Source: Marine Group I thaumarchaeote
Lineage (GTDB): Archaea; Thermoproteota; Nitrososphaeria; Nitrososphaerales; Nitrosopumilaceae
Length of the DNA stretch: 64,000 nucleotides
NCBI GenBank assembly: GCA_013390375.1
Contig: JACATA010000002.1
Location: 24,840-88,839 of the forward strand
Direction: 5' to 3'
The stretch's first letter is position 1; each line of letters opens with the position of its first letter. Below the pieces are notes generated by a model. It made no database searches. It had not been told where the DNA came from and saw only the letters and a list, made by a program, of their open reading frames with translations. The position numbers and the translations under genes are program-made. This document shows positions 26,643 through 35,459 of this stretch, piece by piece.

Positions 26643-27997
26643 GTGGGAGATTGTTCAAGAACTTCCCCAGCTTTTCCAATCTCAAATGTTGTATCAGAAA
26701 ATACAGAATTTTCCCAGTTTGTAAAACCAGTTCCTGTTAGTGCCAAACTCATGTTATACATACCTTCAGACAGAATGTAGATTGTTTGTGTATCAATTCC
26801 CTCAGGTGCCTTTATTCTAACGCTGATTCCAGCTTCATAGATTTGTTGTCCGTTAGGATCCGAAAGTGAAATTGCATAGTTGATGTCTTTTAGCAATTCT
26901 CCATTGTCATCAAAAAATGTGAGCTCAAATGGTATGTTGTTACCCGCACCGTAAGTACGTTTCCACGCCACATTGGCTTTGTATCCGTTTTCAAACGTGA
27001 TGGAAAAACTATTCTCCGTTGTTTGTCCTTGTGGTACAAGCTTGAAGAACATTTCTTTGCTGTCGTAATGGTCAGAGCCTAAAACATCATTTATTCTTTT
27101 TAACTCACTGCCAGTAATCAAAAAATGAATTATGTTCTGAGTCTCTGATGAATATGGATCAACTAGTAGAGCCCGATTGTCAACTTGCACGCCATCAACA
27201 TATCCAACAAAGTCGTTTTCAATGCTGTATGGCTCATAGCTTTTTGGAACACGTACTTCTTGATGAACAACTGCAACTAGATCAATGTAATCTGGCGCCC
27301 AATCAAAAGGCATTTGAAATGAAATTGATTTATCAGATTTTTTGAATTCAAAGTTTGAAACATCATCGTAATAGGTCTTTATTGTTACAGGAATAGCGCC
27401 ATATGCTTTCGGAATAGAAAAGTATTGATCTTGTGCTATGCTTACAAATGTATTAAATTCTAATGGTTCAGCAACCAATGTTTTGGGACTAGTTGCACCC
27501 TCAATGACTACGCTAATGTTGTAAAGGCCACCTTTGATAAAGATAGGACCCTGAATCACAGGAACGCCACTACCTCGTTCATACAAGCCTCCACTGATAG
27601 GCTCTCTTGCTCCTTGATAGATAGTGCATCTCCAAGGTTGAGATTCGAAGCATTCCTTTTGTGGTCTAATCTGTATATTTAGCTCTCCGTCTTTGTCAAA
27701 GAAAATTTCTCTTGCAAGAAGTTCACCAGCTTGAAATATCTGAACTCTATATGTAACCGATTCTAGATTTGTATTCGTACCTTGATCAAAGAATCGCACC
27801 TTCAAGTTTGCCCTATCAACTTCACCTACAGTAAAATCTGCTGGGCTCATCACTGTCGAAACTGTAACCAGCATTCCGCCAAAGTCTATTGGTGGCGCCT
27901 GATCTGCACCAAGACCATGTCCAAACACATCATCGCTAAACAGTGGAATACAAGCAAGACCAAGTAATATAGTCAGTATAATTATTTTGTGGTACAA
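26360..27997 (-). CDS. secreted surface protein with two C-terminal WIKNNAGWW repeats
   Basis: 545 aa with a signal peptide (1-26, ending DDVFGHG) and then three to four beta-sandwich-like regions. Near the C-terminus are two repeats of about 40 residues, each with IPGWIKNNAGWWADG, then QIDD, FVSG, QWL and NGxM. I know this repeat only as a recurrent C-terminal module of surface proteins in this lineage; its function is unclear, and cell-wall or S-layer attachment is a guess. It is divergent from the 251-aa paralogue, with which it shares the module at DNA level. Confidence 0.8.
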   Translation of the reverse strand: MYHKIIILTILLGLACIPLFSDDVFGHGLGADQAPPIDFGGMLVTVSTVMSPADFTVGEVDRANLKVRFFDQGTNTNLESVTYRVQIFQAGELLAREIFFDKDGELNIQIRPQKECFESQPWRCTIYQGAREPISGGLYERGSGVPVIQGPIFIKGGLYNISVVIEGATSPKTLVAEPLEFNTFVSIAQDQYFSIPKAYGAIPVTIKTYYDDVSNFEFKKSDKSISFQMPFDWAPDYIDLVAVVHQEVRVPKSYEPYSIENDFVGYVDGVQVDNRALLVDPYSSETQNIIHFLITGSELKRINDVLGSDHYDSKEMFFKLVPQGQTTENSFSITFENGYKANVAWKRTYGAGNNIPFELTFFDDNGELLKDINYAISLSDPNGQQIYEAGISVRIKAPEGIDTQTIYILSEGMYNMSLALTGTGFTNWENSVFSDTTFEIGKAGEVLEQSPTPTAETSIPGWIKNNAGWWADGQIDDGSFVSGIQWLITNGVMTIPPTEQGTGSGDVIPGWIKNNAGWWADGQIDDNSFVSGLQWLISNGIMKIS

Positions 27998-28107
27998 CTA
28001 CAACTATTCTATTTGGGATTTTCGTTATTTAAAGTATGAATAATTACTAAACAGAAAACGTAACAATCTACGTAACAATTTTTAGTTAGGAAGCAAAAGT
28101 AAACATA

Positions 28108-28863
28108 TTGAAATTACTGTACATATTACTTTTGATTCCTTTCATGGTTTATCCTGCTTTTGCAATTGAATATGATCTAAACTCCTATCATGTTAATGAC
28201 GATTCGGATGAAAATATTGAATACAGTCAGATTGTCTCAACAAGTGATGGAACACTTGATGTGGGAATTTACACCATACCTAAAACTCCAAACACTGAAG
28301 GAGATACACAACTCAAAATTAGCTTTCTAAAACCAGACACTGAAAAAATTCAACTACACATAGACTACCGCGTAAGTGTAACAAAAGATGGTGATTATGT
28401 GTTTGGACCCATGTCACGTCTTTTACATACATCTCCTGGTTCTATAACTATTCCAGTACAATTTTCTGAAAATGGTTCACATATGATACACATTGAAGTA
28501 GAAGGAATTCTCTTTCAACCAATTCCCTTGGAGACTGCTACGTTTACGATGAATATTGGTCAAGCAGAGCCAGAGGTTGTACCAACTGCAGAAACTTCCA
28601 TACCAGGCTGGATCAAAAACAACGCAGGATGGTGGGCTGACGGACAGATAGACGATGGTTCGTTTGTCTCCGGCATACAGTGGCTAATAACAAACGGAAT
28701 CATGACGATACCACCCACTGAACAGGGAGCAGGGTCTGGTGATGTAATTCCCGGTTGGATCAAGAACAACGCGGGATGGTGGGCTGACGGACAGATAGAC
28801 GACAACTCGTTTGTGTCAGGACTTCAATGGCTCATCTCAAACGGAATCATGAAGATTTCGTAA
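28108..28863 (+). CDS. secreted protein sharing the WIKNNAGWW repeat module
   Basis: 251 aa with a signal peptide (about 1-19, ending YPAFAIE), one beta domain (about 20-150), and the same two C-terminal repeats (residues about 166-251). The TTG at 28108 is used because the hydrophobic signal begins directly there. Outside the module the protein is unrelated to the 545-aa neighbour, so only the 3' end was copied or is kept similar by gene conversion. Confidence 0.75.
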   Translation: MKLLYILLLIPFMVYPAFAIEYDLNSYHVNDDSDENIEYSQIVSTSDGTLDVGIYTIPKTPNTEGDTQLKISFLKPDTEKIQLHIDYRVSVTKDGDYVFGPMSRLLHTSPGSITIPVQFSENGSHMIHIEVEGILFQPIPLETATFTMNIGQAEPEVVPTAETSIPGWIKNNAGWWADGQIDDGSFVSGIQWLITNGIMTIPPTEQGAGSGDVIPGWIKNNAGWWADGQIDDNSFVSGLQWLISNGIMKIS

Positions 28864-28866
28864 ATC
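28581..28866 (+). repeat. right arm of the 286-bp inverted repeat
   Basis: Pairs with 26357-26642. Inversion between the arms would exchange the C-terminal modules of the two divergent genes and leave both frames intact, since each arm ends at its gene's 3' end. Confidence 0.9.
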
Positions 28867-28909
28867 ATGAAATATTATTATTCATATTACTGCGTGAAAT
28901 AATCAAGAT

Positions 28910-29680
28910 ATGTTACCAATAGGTGATGAAAATCCTCATCCACCAGGATTCAAACCAATACTTACATACGCATTAATTGCCATCAACGTGATTGTTTTCT
29001 TTTTTGAGGTAGCAGTAACTGGACAATTTTTTGATTTTAGTAATCGTCAAGCAATGAATCTATTCTTAAACTGGGGTGCAGTACCTGGCTGTGTTACTGG
29101 ACAAATAAGCGGAATTAACACAGGAGTTGACATCATCAGCTGTCCTGCGATTTCAGAGCTTACGTTACTGACCTCTACTTTCATGCACGGAGGTTTGTTG
29201 CATCTTGGTGGAAACATGTTGTTTCTTTGGATCTTTGGTGACAATCTTGAAGCAAAGTTTGGACGAGTAAAATATCTAGGCATCTATCTGTTATGGGGAG
29301 TAGGTGCCGGCTTGATTCACATCATGGGTGATACATCAACTGGTATTCCTGCAGTTGGTGCATCAGGCGCAATATCTGGTGTGCTAGGAGCTTATCTTGT
29401 AATATTTCCACACGCAAAAATTAAGACAGTTTTGATATTTGGATTTTTCATTAGAATGATTCACATCAAAGCCATGTACTTTCTTCCATTCTGGCTAATT
29501 TTTCAAAACCTGCTACCATTTTTCATAGGGGGATTTGGTGTTGCAGGAGGCGGGGTTGCATATCTTGCCCACATCGGTGGCTTCATACTGGGACTTGCGG
29601 TTGGATACATATACAAAAAATCTCATGGTTCTCAGTTTACCTATGGGACGCGCTATGGCTATAGAGGAGACTACAGATAA
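28910..29680 (+). CDS. rhomboid-family intramembrane serine protease
   Basis: Six or so transmembrane helices in 256 aa. The catalytic dyad is Ser152 in GASGAISG and His221 in AHIGGF. The HGGLLHLGGNMLFLW stretch of helix 2 is also intact. It should cleave membrane-anchored substrates; several surface proteins of this window have C-terminal anchors, but a link is speculative. It has its own spacing from the upstream gene (46 bases). Confidence 0.93.
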   Translation: MLPIGDENPHPPGFKPILTYALIAINVIVFFFEVAVTGQFFDFSNRQAMNLFLNWGAVPGCVTGQISGINTGVDIISCPAISELTLLTSTFMHGGLLHLGGNMLFLWIFGDNLEAKFGRVKYLGIYLLWGVGAGLIHIMGDTSTGIPAVGASGAISGVLGAYLVIFPHAKIKTVLIFGFFIRMIHIKAMYFLPFWLIFQNLLPFFIGGFGVAGGGVAYLAHIGGFILGLAVGYIYKKSHGSQFTYGTRYGYRGDYR

Positions 29681-29714
29681 CAACCACTAAATTATACATT
29701 GCAAAAAAACGTTC

Positions 29715-29891
29715 ATGCCGCTGATTACAGTGTCAATGTATCCTGGCAGAACTCAACAACAAAAAGATGATTTTGCAAAGGTAGTAACAAAGTCTGCTGC
29801 TGAGATTTTAAAGACCAAGGAAGATCAAGTAATTGTGGTCTTTAAAGAGAATCCAAAAGAGAATTGGTTTTTAGCAGGAAGCCAACTCTAA
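29715..29891 (+). CDS. 4-oxalocrotonate tautomerase-family protein, 58 aa
   Basis: Small enzyme of the tautomerase superfamily. After Met removal the N-terminus is the catalytic Pro (MPLITVSMYPGRT), with typical EDQVIVVFKENPKENW in the second half. The length of 58 aa matches single-domain members. It lies 34 bases before the nitrilase gene. The physiological substrate is not known. Confidence 0.85.
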   Translation: MPLITVSMYPGRTQQQKDDFAKVVTKSAAEILKTKEDQVIVVFKENPKENWFLAGSQL

Positions 29892-29925
29892 CTATCTTTT
29901 TATTTTGATCAATGTTATGACGCCT

Positions 29926-30735
29926 ATGTCTAAAATTGCAATAGTGCAATTCAAAGCTTCAACTGATAAAACAAAAAACCTTCCAAGGATTTTACGATAT
30001 ATCAAACAGGCTGCAAGGAATCATGCAGATCTTTGTGCATTTCCCGAATACATGATGTTTTTTACGCCTGCATCACAATCTGCTAAACAAGTTGCACAAC
30101 AAGCTGAGACAATCAATGGTAAATTTGTATCGGCTATATCAGAATGTGCAAGGCAAAATTCTATAATTGTAGTTGGAACCATGCTAGAAAAAAGTAAGAA
30201 AAAAGATAGAGTGTATGATACCTCGTTCGTAGTAAATAAAAGTGGAAAAATTATTGGAAAGTATAGAAAGATCCATCTTTATGATGCACTTGGATTCAAG
30301 GAATCAGCAAAAATGTTGGCTGGAAAAACTATTCCTTTACCCACAAAAACTTCAGTAGGTAAATTAGGAATGATTATTTGCTATGATCTTAGGTTTCCGG
30401 AGTTATCCAGGGCGCTTGCATCATCTGGTAGTGAAATACTAATTGTACCTTCTGCGTGGGTTAACGGTCCCATGAAGGAGGAACATTGGTTTACATTAAA
30501 CAAATCACGTGCAATGGAAAATGGGTGTTATGTAATTGCACCTGACCATCTTGGTCATATTTACACAGGAAGAAGTTTAGCAGTTGATCCTTACGGTAGA
30601 ATACTTCTTGATATGAAAAAGCGACAAGGAATAGGTTACGTAAACATCTCTATTTCAGTTGTTAAAAGCATTCGAAAAAAATTACCACTATTAAAAAATC
30701 GTAGGACTGACTTGTATTCCAATTTTAGACTTTAG
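29926..30735 (+). CDS. carbon-nitrogen hydrolase (nitrilase superfamily)
   Basis: Nitrilase-fold amidase with the complete triad: Glu41 (AFPEYMMF), Lys115 (KYRKIHLYD) and Cys152 (MIICYDLRFPEL). 269 aa from ATG 29926. The frame is open to a TTG at 29905 and an ATG at 29917, but the T-rich TATA-like region just upstream supports 29926. Sequence resembles the omega-amidase/Nit branch, which hydrolyses small omega-amides or deaminated glutathione; the exact substrate is inference. The 3' end overlaps the convergent zinc-finger gene. Confidence 0.88.
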   Translation: MSKIAIVQFKASTDKTKNLPRILRYIKQAARNHADLCAFPEYMMFFTPASQSAKQVAQQAETINGKFVSAISECARQNSIIVVGTMLEKSKKKDRVYDTSFVVNKSGKIIGKYRKIHLYDALGFKESAKMLAGKTIPLPTKTSVGKLGMIICYDLRFPELSRALASSGSEILIVPSAWVNGPMKEEHWFTLNKSRAMENGCYVIAPDHLGHIYTGRSLAVDPYGRILLDMKKRQGIGYVNISISVVKSIRKKLPLLKNRRTDLYSNFRL

Positions 30736-31216
30736 TTTTCCTTGATTTACATCTAAAGTTTGAACATTGCCTAGTCCATTTTTGTTTTCTATTGTATCTG
30801 AATATTACAATAGGCCACTTGCAAAGCTCGCATTTTGTTTTTGTTGCACGCAGTCTAGCTTTTTGTAACAGTGGTGAAGATGCCTTACAGCCGTTATTGT
30901 AGTTGGAGCATCCGATAAATCTCTTTTTTGTTATTGGTGATCTTATGATCATTAGTTGTCCAATCTTACATTGTGGACATTCAACTAGACCACTTTTTGG
31001 CGAATTAGTACCTAAAATTATGTACTTTTTCTTTTTTGCAGAATAGGAAAGGTAACCATTTGAATCCAAATATTGTGCTAGCTCATTTTTCAAAACTTGT
31101 ATTTTTTTCTTTGTGGGTATTATCACATTACGTGATTTTGACTTTTTTTGTGTAACTTGGGAAAGCTGATTTTTTTTTTGCAAAACTATTATTATGTAAA
31201 ACTTTGTCCTTATCAA
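30725..31216 (-). CDS. stand-alone topoisomerase-type zinc-finger protein
   Basis: Basic protein of up to 163 aa. Two C4 zinc fingers of the DNA topoisomerase I C-terminal type: VECPQCKIGQLM with CSNYNNGC, and KCELCKWP with CSNFRC. No catalytic topoisomerase domain is present. Lys-rich segments suggest nucleic-acid binding. The start is uncertain: the frame opens with a TTG at 31216, and another TTG at 31183 would drop a hydrophobic run. It overlaps the nitrilase 3' end by 11 bases. Confidence 0.7.
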   Translation of the reverse strand: MIRTKFYIIIVLQKKNQLSQVTQKKSKSRNVIIPTKKKIQVLKNELAQYLDSNGYLSYSAKKKKYIILGTNSPKSGLVECPQCKIGQLMIIRSPITKKRFIGCSNYNNGCKASSPLLQKARLRATKTKCELCKWPIVIFRYNRKQKWTRQCSNFRCKSRKTKV

Positions 31217-31231
31217 AACTTATGAAGAATT

Positions 31232-31239
31232 TTTATAAG
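31232..31239 (+). promoter_or_regulatory. TATA-like box of the thiolase gene
   Basis: tttataag lies 20-27 bases before the ATG at 31259. Confidence 0.55.
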
Positions 31240-31258
31240 GAATTGGTCAGCGTTTTTT

Positions 31259-32413
31259 ATGGAAAAAGTTTGTGTTTTAGGTGCTGGAAGCACCAAGTAT
31301 GGTAAATTAGAAGACAGCATTACTGATATTACTCTTCAAGCATCAGTTGATGCAATTGAAAGTGCAGGAATAGAATCAAAAGATATCAAAGCTGGTTACA
31401 TCTCAAATGTTTTTGGTGTCGCAGATAAGCAGGTACATCTAGGACCTGTAGTAATGAGCAACCTTGGCATTTCAGACAGACCTTCACTTTCAATAGAATC
31501 AGCATGTGGTAGCGGTTCGGTATCATTTAGAGAAGCATACGCAAACGTTGCTGCAGGATTTTATGATGTGGCACTTGTAGCTGGAGTTGAAAAGGTTACA
31601 CATACTGGTACAGAGTGGACTACAACTTACTTTTCATATTGTTCAGATTTTTTTTATGAGGGTCAGTCAGGTGTTTCCTTCCCAGGACTATTTGCATCAA
31701 TGGCGAGAGCCTACATGAACGAGTTTAAGGCAACGGAAGAAGATTTTGCACAAGTGGCAGTTAAGAATCATGATAACGGACTGCTAAATCCAAAGGCGCA
31801 CCTAAGAAAAAAGATCACAGTTGATGATGTAATGAGTTCTGCCGTGGTTGCAAGCCCACTAAAACTTTATGATTGCTGTCCATTCTCTGATGGTGCTAGC
31901 TCGGTAATATTATGCAATGAGAAGTTTGCCAAAGATCATGGTGCTAACTATATTGAAGTTATGGGCTCAGGAAGGGGTGGATCTTCTGCTGCACTACAAG
32001 GTAGAGAACATCTTACCACAATACCAAGCACAAAGATAGCAGCTGAGGCTGCGTTCAAGATGGCAGGAATTACTCCAAAGGATGTTGATTTTGCAGAGGT
32101 TCATGATTGCTTTACCATAGCTGAAATTGTTGACATTGAGGATCTTGGCTTCTTTGAAAAGGGAAAAGGAGTAGAAGCGGTTAGAGAAGGCCAAACCAAA
32201 CTGAATGGTCAGATTTCAATTAATTCTTCTGGCGGTCTTAAATCAAAGGGACATCCAATTGGAGCAACTGGTGTAGGTCAAATAGTAGAGGTTTTTGATC
32301 AATTAACCGGGAAAGCGGGCGAACGAACAGTAAAGAATGCAAAAATTGGATTGACACAAAACTTTGGTGCGACTGGAGCAAGTTGTGCAGTTCATATTTT
32401 TCAAAGTGTGTAA
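31259..32413 (+). CDS. thiolase (acetyl-CoA acetyltransferase, SCP2-like archaeal type)
   Basis: 384 aa. Acyl-accepting Cys83 in ESACGSGSV, the His of EVHDCFTIAE, and GGLKSKGHPIGATG at the C-terminus form the thiolase active site. In archaea such thiolases pair with a DUF35 protein to make acetoacetyl-CoA for the mevalonate route. In the 3-hydroxypropionate/4-hydroxybutyrate cycle a beta-ketothiolase cleaves acetoacetyl-CoA. Which role this copy plays cannot be settled here; a second pair lies at 52.3 kb. The DUF35 gene starts two bases after its stop. Confidence 0.88.
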   Translation: MEKVCVLGAGSTKYGKLEDSITDITLQASVDAIESAGIESKDIKAGYISNVFGVADKQVHLGPVVMSNLGISDRPSLSIESACGSGSVSFREAYANVAAGFYDVALVAGVEKVTHTGTEWTTTYFSYCSDFFYEGQSGVSFPGLFASMARAYMNEFKATEEDFAQVAVKNHDNGLLNPKAHLRKKITVDDVMSSAVVASPLKLYDCCPFSDGASSVILCNEKFAKDHGANYIEVMGSGRGGSSAALQGREHLTTIPSTKIAAEAAFKMAGITPKDVDFAEVHDCFTIAEIVDIEDLGFFEKGKGVEAVREGQTKLNGQISINSSGGLKSKGHPIGATGVGQIVEVFDQLTGKAGERTVKNAKIGLTQNFGATGASCAVHIFQSV

Positions 32414-32415
32414 AG

Positions 32416-32781
32416 TTGACTGAAAAAAAAAATTTTATAGAACATGCCAAAGATGGGAAGATCCTATCTCACAAGTGTATTAATTGTGGCTACTTGTCTT
32501 TAGCTACTGTATATTTTTGTAAAAAATGTGGGAAACGAGGGTTTGATGATTTTGTATTAGATGGTCAGGGCAAAGTTGGAACGTATACAATTATGACGGT
32601 TCCTCCTACAGGCTTTGAAAAATATACACCATATGCTTGGGTAATCATAAATCTTGATAACTCTGATTTGAGAATATCGGGATTTTTACCAAATATACAA
32701 AAATCCGGAGATCTTCCGATTGGTGCGGCGGTAAAAGTGGTTGGTTTTGATGATCGTGGCATAGTTTTGAAGAAGCTGTAA
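32416..32781 (+). CDS. DUF35 OB-fold zinc protein, thiolase partner
   Basis: Small acyl-CoA-binding scaffold with a rubredoxin-like zinc knuckle (CINCGYLS and FCKKCGKR) and an OB fold (GKVGTYTIMTVPPTG). Members bridge thiolase and HMG-CoA synthase in archaea. The TTG at 32416, two bases after the thiolase stop, is chosen; the frame remains open into the thiolase gene but that part is unlike the family. Confidence 0.88.
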   Translation: MTEKKNFIEHAKDGKILSHKCINCGYLSLATVYFCKKCGKRGFDDFVLDGQGKVGTYTIMTVPPTGFEKYTPYAWVIINLDNSDLRISGFLPNIQKSGDLPIGAAVKVVGFDDRGIVLKKL

Positions 32782-32850
32782 ATCATTTTTAGCATATTAT
32801 GAAAAAAAATTTTTTAAAATTTAATACGATTTGGCGTTAGATGCTTATCA

Positions 32851-33012
32851 ATGTCTGTTGATATAACCTGTGGAAAGTGTGGTGAAAAAATTTCTACAAT
32901 GCAGATGCTCAAATCTGTAAAAGACGTTATGAAACACTATAATAATAAATGTCCATCTTGTGGGCAAGTGCTTTCAGTAACTGAGTTTTTGTTGGATGTA
33001 GAAAAAAAGTAA
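32851..33012 (+). CDS. small zinc-ribbon protein, 53 aa
   Basis: Short ORF with two Cys pairs, TCGKCGEK and CPSCGQ, separated by 26 residues, the layout of a C4 zinc ribbon. It is followed by a T-rich terminator-like run. Likely a small nucleic-acid- or protein-binding factor; no further function can be supported. Confidence 0.7.
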   Translation: MSVDITCGKCGEKISTMQMLKSVKDVMKHYNNKCPSCGQVLSVTEFLLDVEKK

Positions 33013-33017
33013 CCAAA

Positions 33018-33029
33018 TTTTTTTCTTTT
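33018..33029 (+). terminator. oligo-T terminator after the 53-aa zinc-ribbon gene
   Basis: A run of T residues starts six bases after the stop. Confidence 0.4.
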
Positions 33030-33114
33030 AAACACAAGTTTTATTTTTTGACATTAAAATTAAAATTTGATCAGGTTACAAACCTTATTTACTTCAATTT
33101 TTTTAATAGTTACA

Positions 33115-35304
33115 TTGGGGAGTAGCAAAAAATTAGACCCAGATGAAGAGATCCCTCTTGAATCTGGTGTAGACATAGATAATATGGGTGATCTTGATGA
33201 TCTTGAAGTTGATGATGCTGATGAACTTAGTTTAGACGAGGAGCCACCAGGCAGCCAACTCCTTCAATCCACTTCCAAACGGGTAAGAATGATCTTTTCT
33301 GTTATGGCAAGCCCAAATAGAATTGATATATTAAGAATCTTGAACTCAAAAGGACCACTTACTTATTCTGAACTAAAATCTCTTGCAGGATTCAAATCAA
33401 AGAAAGAAAGTGGCAAATTTGCATATCATTTAAGAAAATTGCTAAGACAATCACTTGTAGCGCTAAACAAGTCAGAACGAAGATATACAATTACAAATCT
33501 GGGTAAACTTGTCTTAAGCCTTGCAAGGCAGATTGAAGAAAGATCAATTATAGAAAGCGGCAAGATGTATGTAAGAACATCACATGACTCAATTGAGGAG
33601 TTTAATACTCAGAAAATAATCCAGTCACTGGTTCGTGAGGCAGGCTTACCACTAGAACTGGCACAAAAAATAACTGAAGAGGTTGAAAATCGTATTTATA
33701 AATATCAGACTGCATATCTAACAGGTTCGCTCATCCGTGAACTGGTTAATTCAGTACTCTTAGAACATGGCTACGAAGAATATAGGCACAAACTAGCCAG
33801 AGTTGGACTCCCTATATTTGAAGTTCAAGAGATGATATCAAACGCAGAAAATGTAGATAACGGTGTAGAGGGATTGTTATTCAAGACGGGCCAAATTGTA
33901 TTTGCTGAGCATCTTCTCACAAGCACTCTTCCAAAAGATATGGCAGACGCGCATCTCTCAGGTGACCTTCATATTACTAATCTTGGATTATGGTCAATTT
34001 TGCCAGATACTATATTCATAAATGTAAAGGCGTTGATCGAAGACGGCATAGATCTCAAAGGGAAATCCCTTAGCGTTTGTAGAATTCCATCAGTTAAGAC
34101 ACTGAATGATCTATCTTCTGCATTATCTATGATAATAGCGCTCATCTCAAAGGAAGCTTCTCAGGAAGTAGTGGTGGATGATCTGATACCATTACTCTCA
34201 AGATATTCAAAAGATTTATCTGAACTTGAACGTAAACTTGTTGATTCCTTTACAACATCTTCTATAGTTGTAGGCTATAACAATATGTCAACAGTGGTCT
34301 CATTTAGGATCCCACTGGGAACAGAGCAAAAAATTGTAAAAACTGTGCTTTCTGCCTACAAAACATATGCAAAGCTTACACCAATTCCAAGGATAGGACT
34401 TGTTATTGATTATGAGAAGGGAAGGATAACAGATGTGTCAGAGATATTATCTAAAATTATTACTCTTGGAGGCAAAGTAATGTTTGCGAAACATAAAACC
34501 TCCCAGAAAGGGATCACCTGTCCAAAAAATTCAACTTCTACTGTATTACATTTGGGTTCATTGTCTATCAATCTGCCCCGTCTGGCATTTGAATCAAACA
34601 AAGACGAAACTTATTTTCGAGCAAGACTTGCATTGTTAATGAAACCTGCTTTAGATTCTATGGCTTTACGCAAGAAAAGCATCTCCAATCTTATCAGGCT
34701 GGGGGTTAATCCAATCCTTGCTGCTAACACACAGTACATGCAGCGTAGCACAGTCTCTTTGGTGATCAACCTAGTAGGTTTACAGAATGCAGTTTATGGT
34801 ATATTGGGATTCAAAGATGACAAAAAGGGACAAGAGATCCTACACAAGGTAATTGAAACCGCTGTAGATATTGCATCAAAGAAAGATAAGGATCTTGGAA
34901 TTAATGTTATCGTATGTATGACTGAGAGTGATGGATCTGAAAGATTTATTGCGCTAGATGGTAGAAAGTACGGAAAAGGTTCTGTCCAACAAATCACTGA
35001 CACTGAAACTTATTCACAGGGAATTGTATTTGACATTGATAAGCTATCAAGTCTCACTGGAAAAAGTGCAGAGATCACAGAATGTAACAAGATTGGTAAA
35101 ATTCTCAATGGTAGTTTTTTGATACAGATTACGATACCAAAAGGCACTAAGGCGGGTGATATCAAAAAGGTCATTGAGAAAGGAGCTAGCATCACCAGCT
35201 CATTCAAGCCTGTTATGCAAGCACCAATCTGTGGAAACTGTGGATTCAAAGATGAAAAACTTGGAGACAAATGTCCTGCCTGTAAGTCTACATATATTAT
35301 ATAG
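33115..35304 (+). CDS. NrdD-like protein with winged helix and ATP-cone, lacking the glycyl-radical motif
   Basis: Domain order: acidic N-terminus, ArsR-like winged helix (MIFSVMASPNRIDILRIL onward), ATP-cone (FNTQKIIQSLV onward), then a body related to class III ribonucleotide reductase with LGSLSINLPRLAF. A Cys sits at 34519-34521 just before this phrase, and the C-terminus has a Cys4 zinc finger (CGNCG, CPAC). In NrdD the glycyl-radical R-x-x-G-Y motif follows that finger; here the protein ends five residues after the last Cys. It is therefore probably not an active class III reductase. TTG 33115 is chosen because the open frame from 33067 would add an unlikely hydrophobic leader. It lies directly before nrdJ, so a dNTP-sensing DNA-binding role is plausible. 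Confidence 0.75.
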   Translation: MGSSKKLDPDEEIPLESGVDIDNMGDLDDLEVDDADELSLDEEPPGSQLLQSTSKRVRMIFSVMASPNRIDILRILNSKGPLTYSELKSLAGFKSKKESGKFAYHLRKLLRQSLVALNKSERRYTITNLGKLVLSLARQIEERSIIESGKMYVRTSHDSIEEFNTQKIIQSLVREAGLPLELAQKITEEVENRIYKYQTAYLTGSLIRELVNSVLLEHGYEEYRHKLARVGLPIFEVQEMISNAENVDNGVEGLLFKTGQIVFAEHLLTSTLPKDMADAHLSGDLHITNLGLWSILPDTIFINVKALIEDGIDLKGKSLSVCRIPSVKTLNDLSSALSMIIALISKEASQEVVVDDLIPLLSRYSKDLSELERKLVDSFTTSSIVVGYNNMSTVVSFRIPLGTEQKIVKTVLSAYKTYAKLTPIPRIGLVIDYEKGRITDVSEILSKIITLGGKVMFAKHKTSQKGITCPKNSTSTVLHLGSLSINLPRLAFESNKDETYFRARLALLMKPALDSMALRKKSISNLIRLGVNPILAANTQYMQRSTVSLVINLVGLQNAVYGILGFKDDKKGQEILHKVIETAVDIASKKDKDLGINVIVCMTESDGSERFIALDGRKYGKGSVQQITDTETYSQGIVFDIDKLSSLTGKSAEITECNKIGKILNGSFLIQITIPKGTKAGDIKKVIEKGASITSSFKPVMQAPICGNCGFKDEKLGDKCPACKSTYII

Positions 35305-35459
35305 ATTATCTGGTTTTCTTATCAAACAAACCGATTCCAATAATTGTCAAGTTTTTGAAATATGGTTAGAAAAATTGAGCTAAATTAGATCTTAGATCAA
35401 AAACTCTTTTGCAGAGAAGTTATATTCTCAACAGCCCTCCAATTTGATGGGGAGACATA

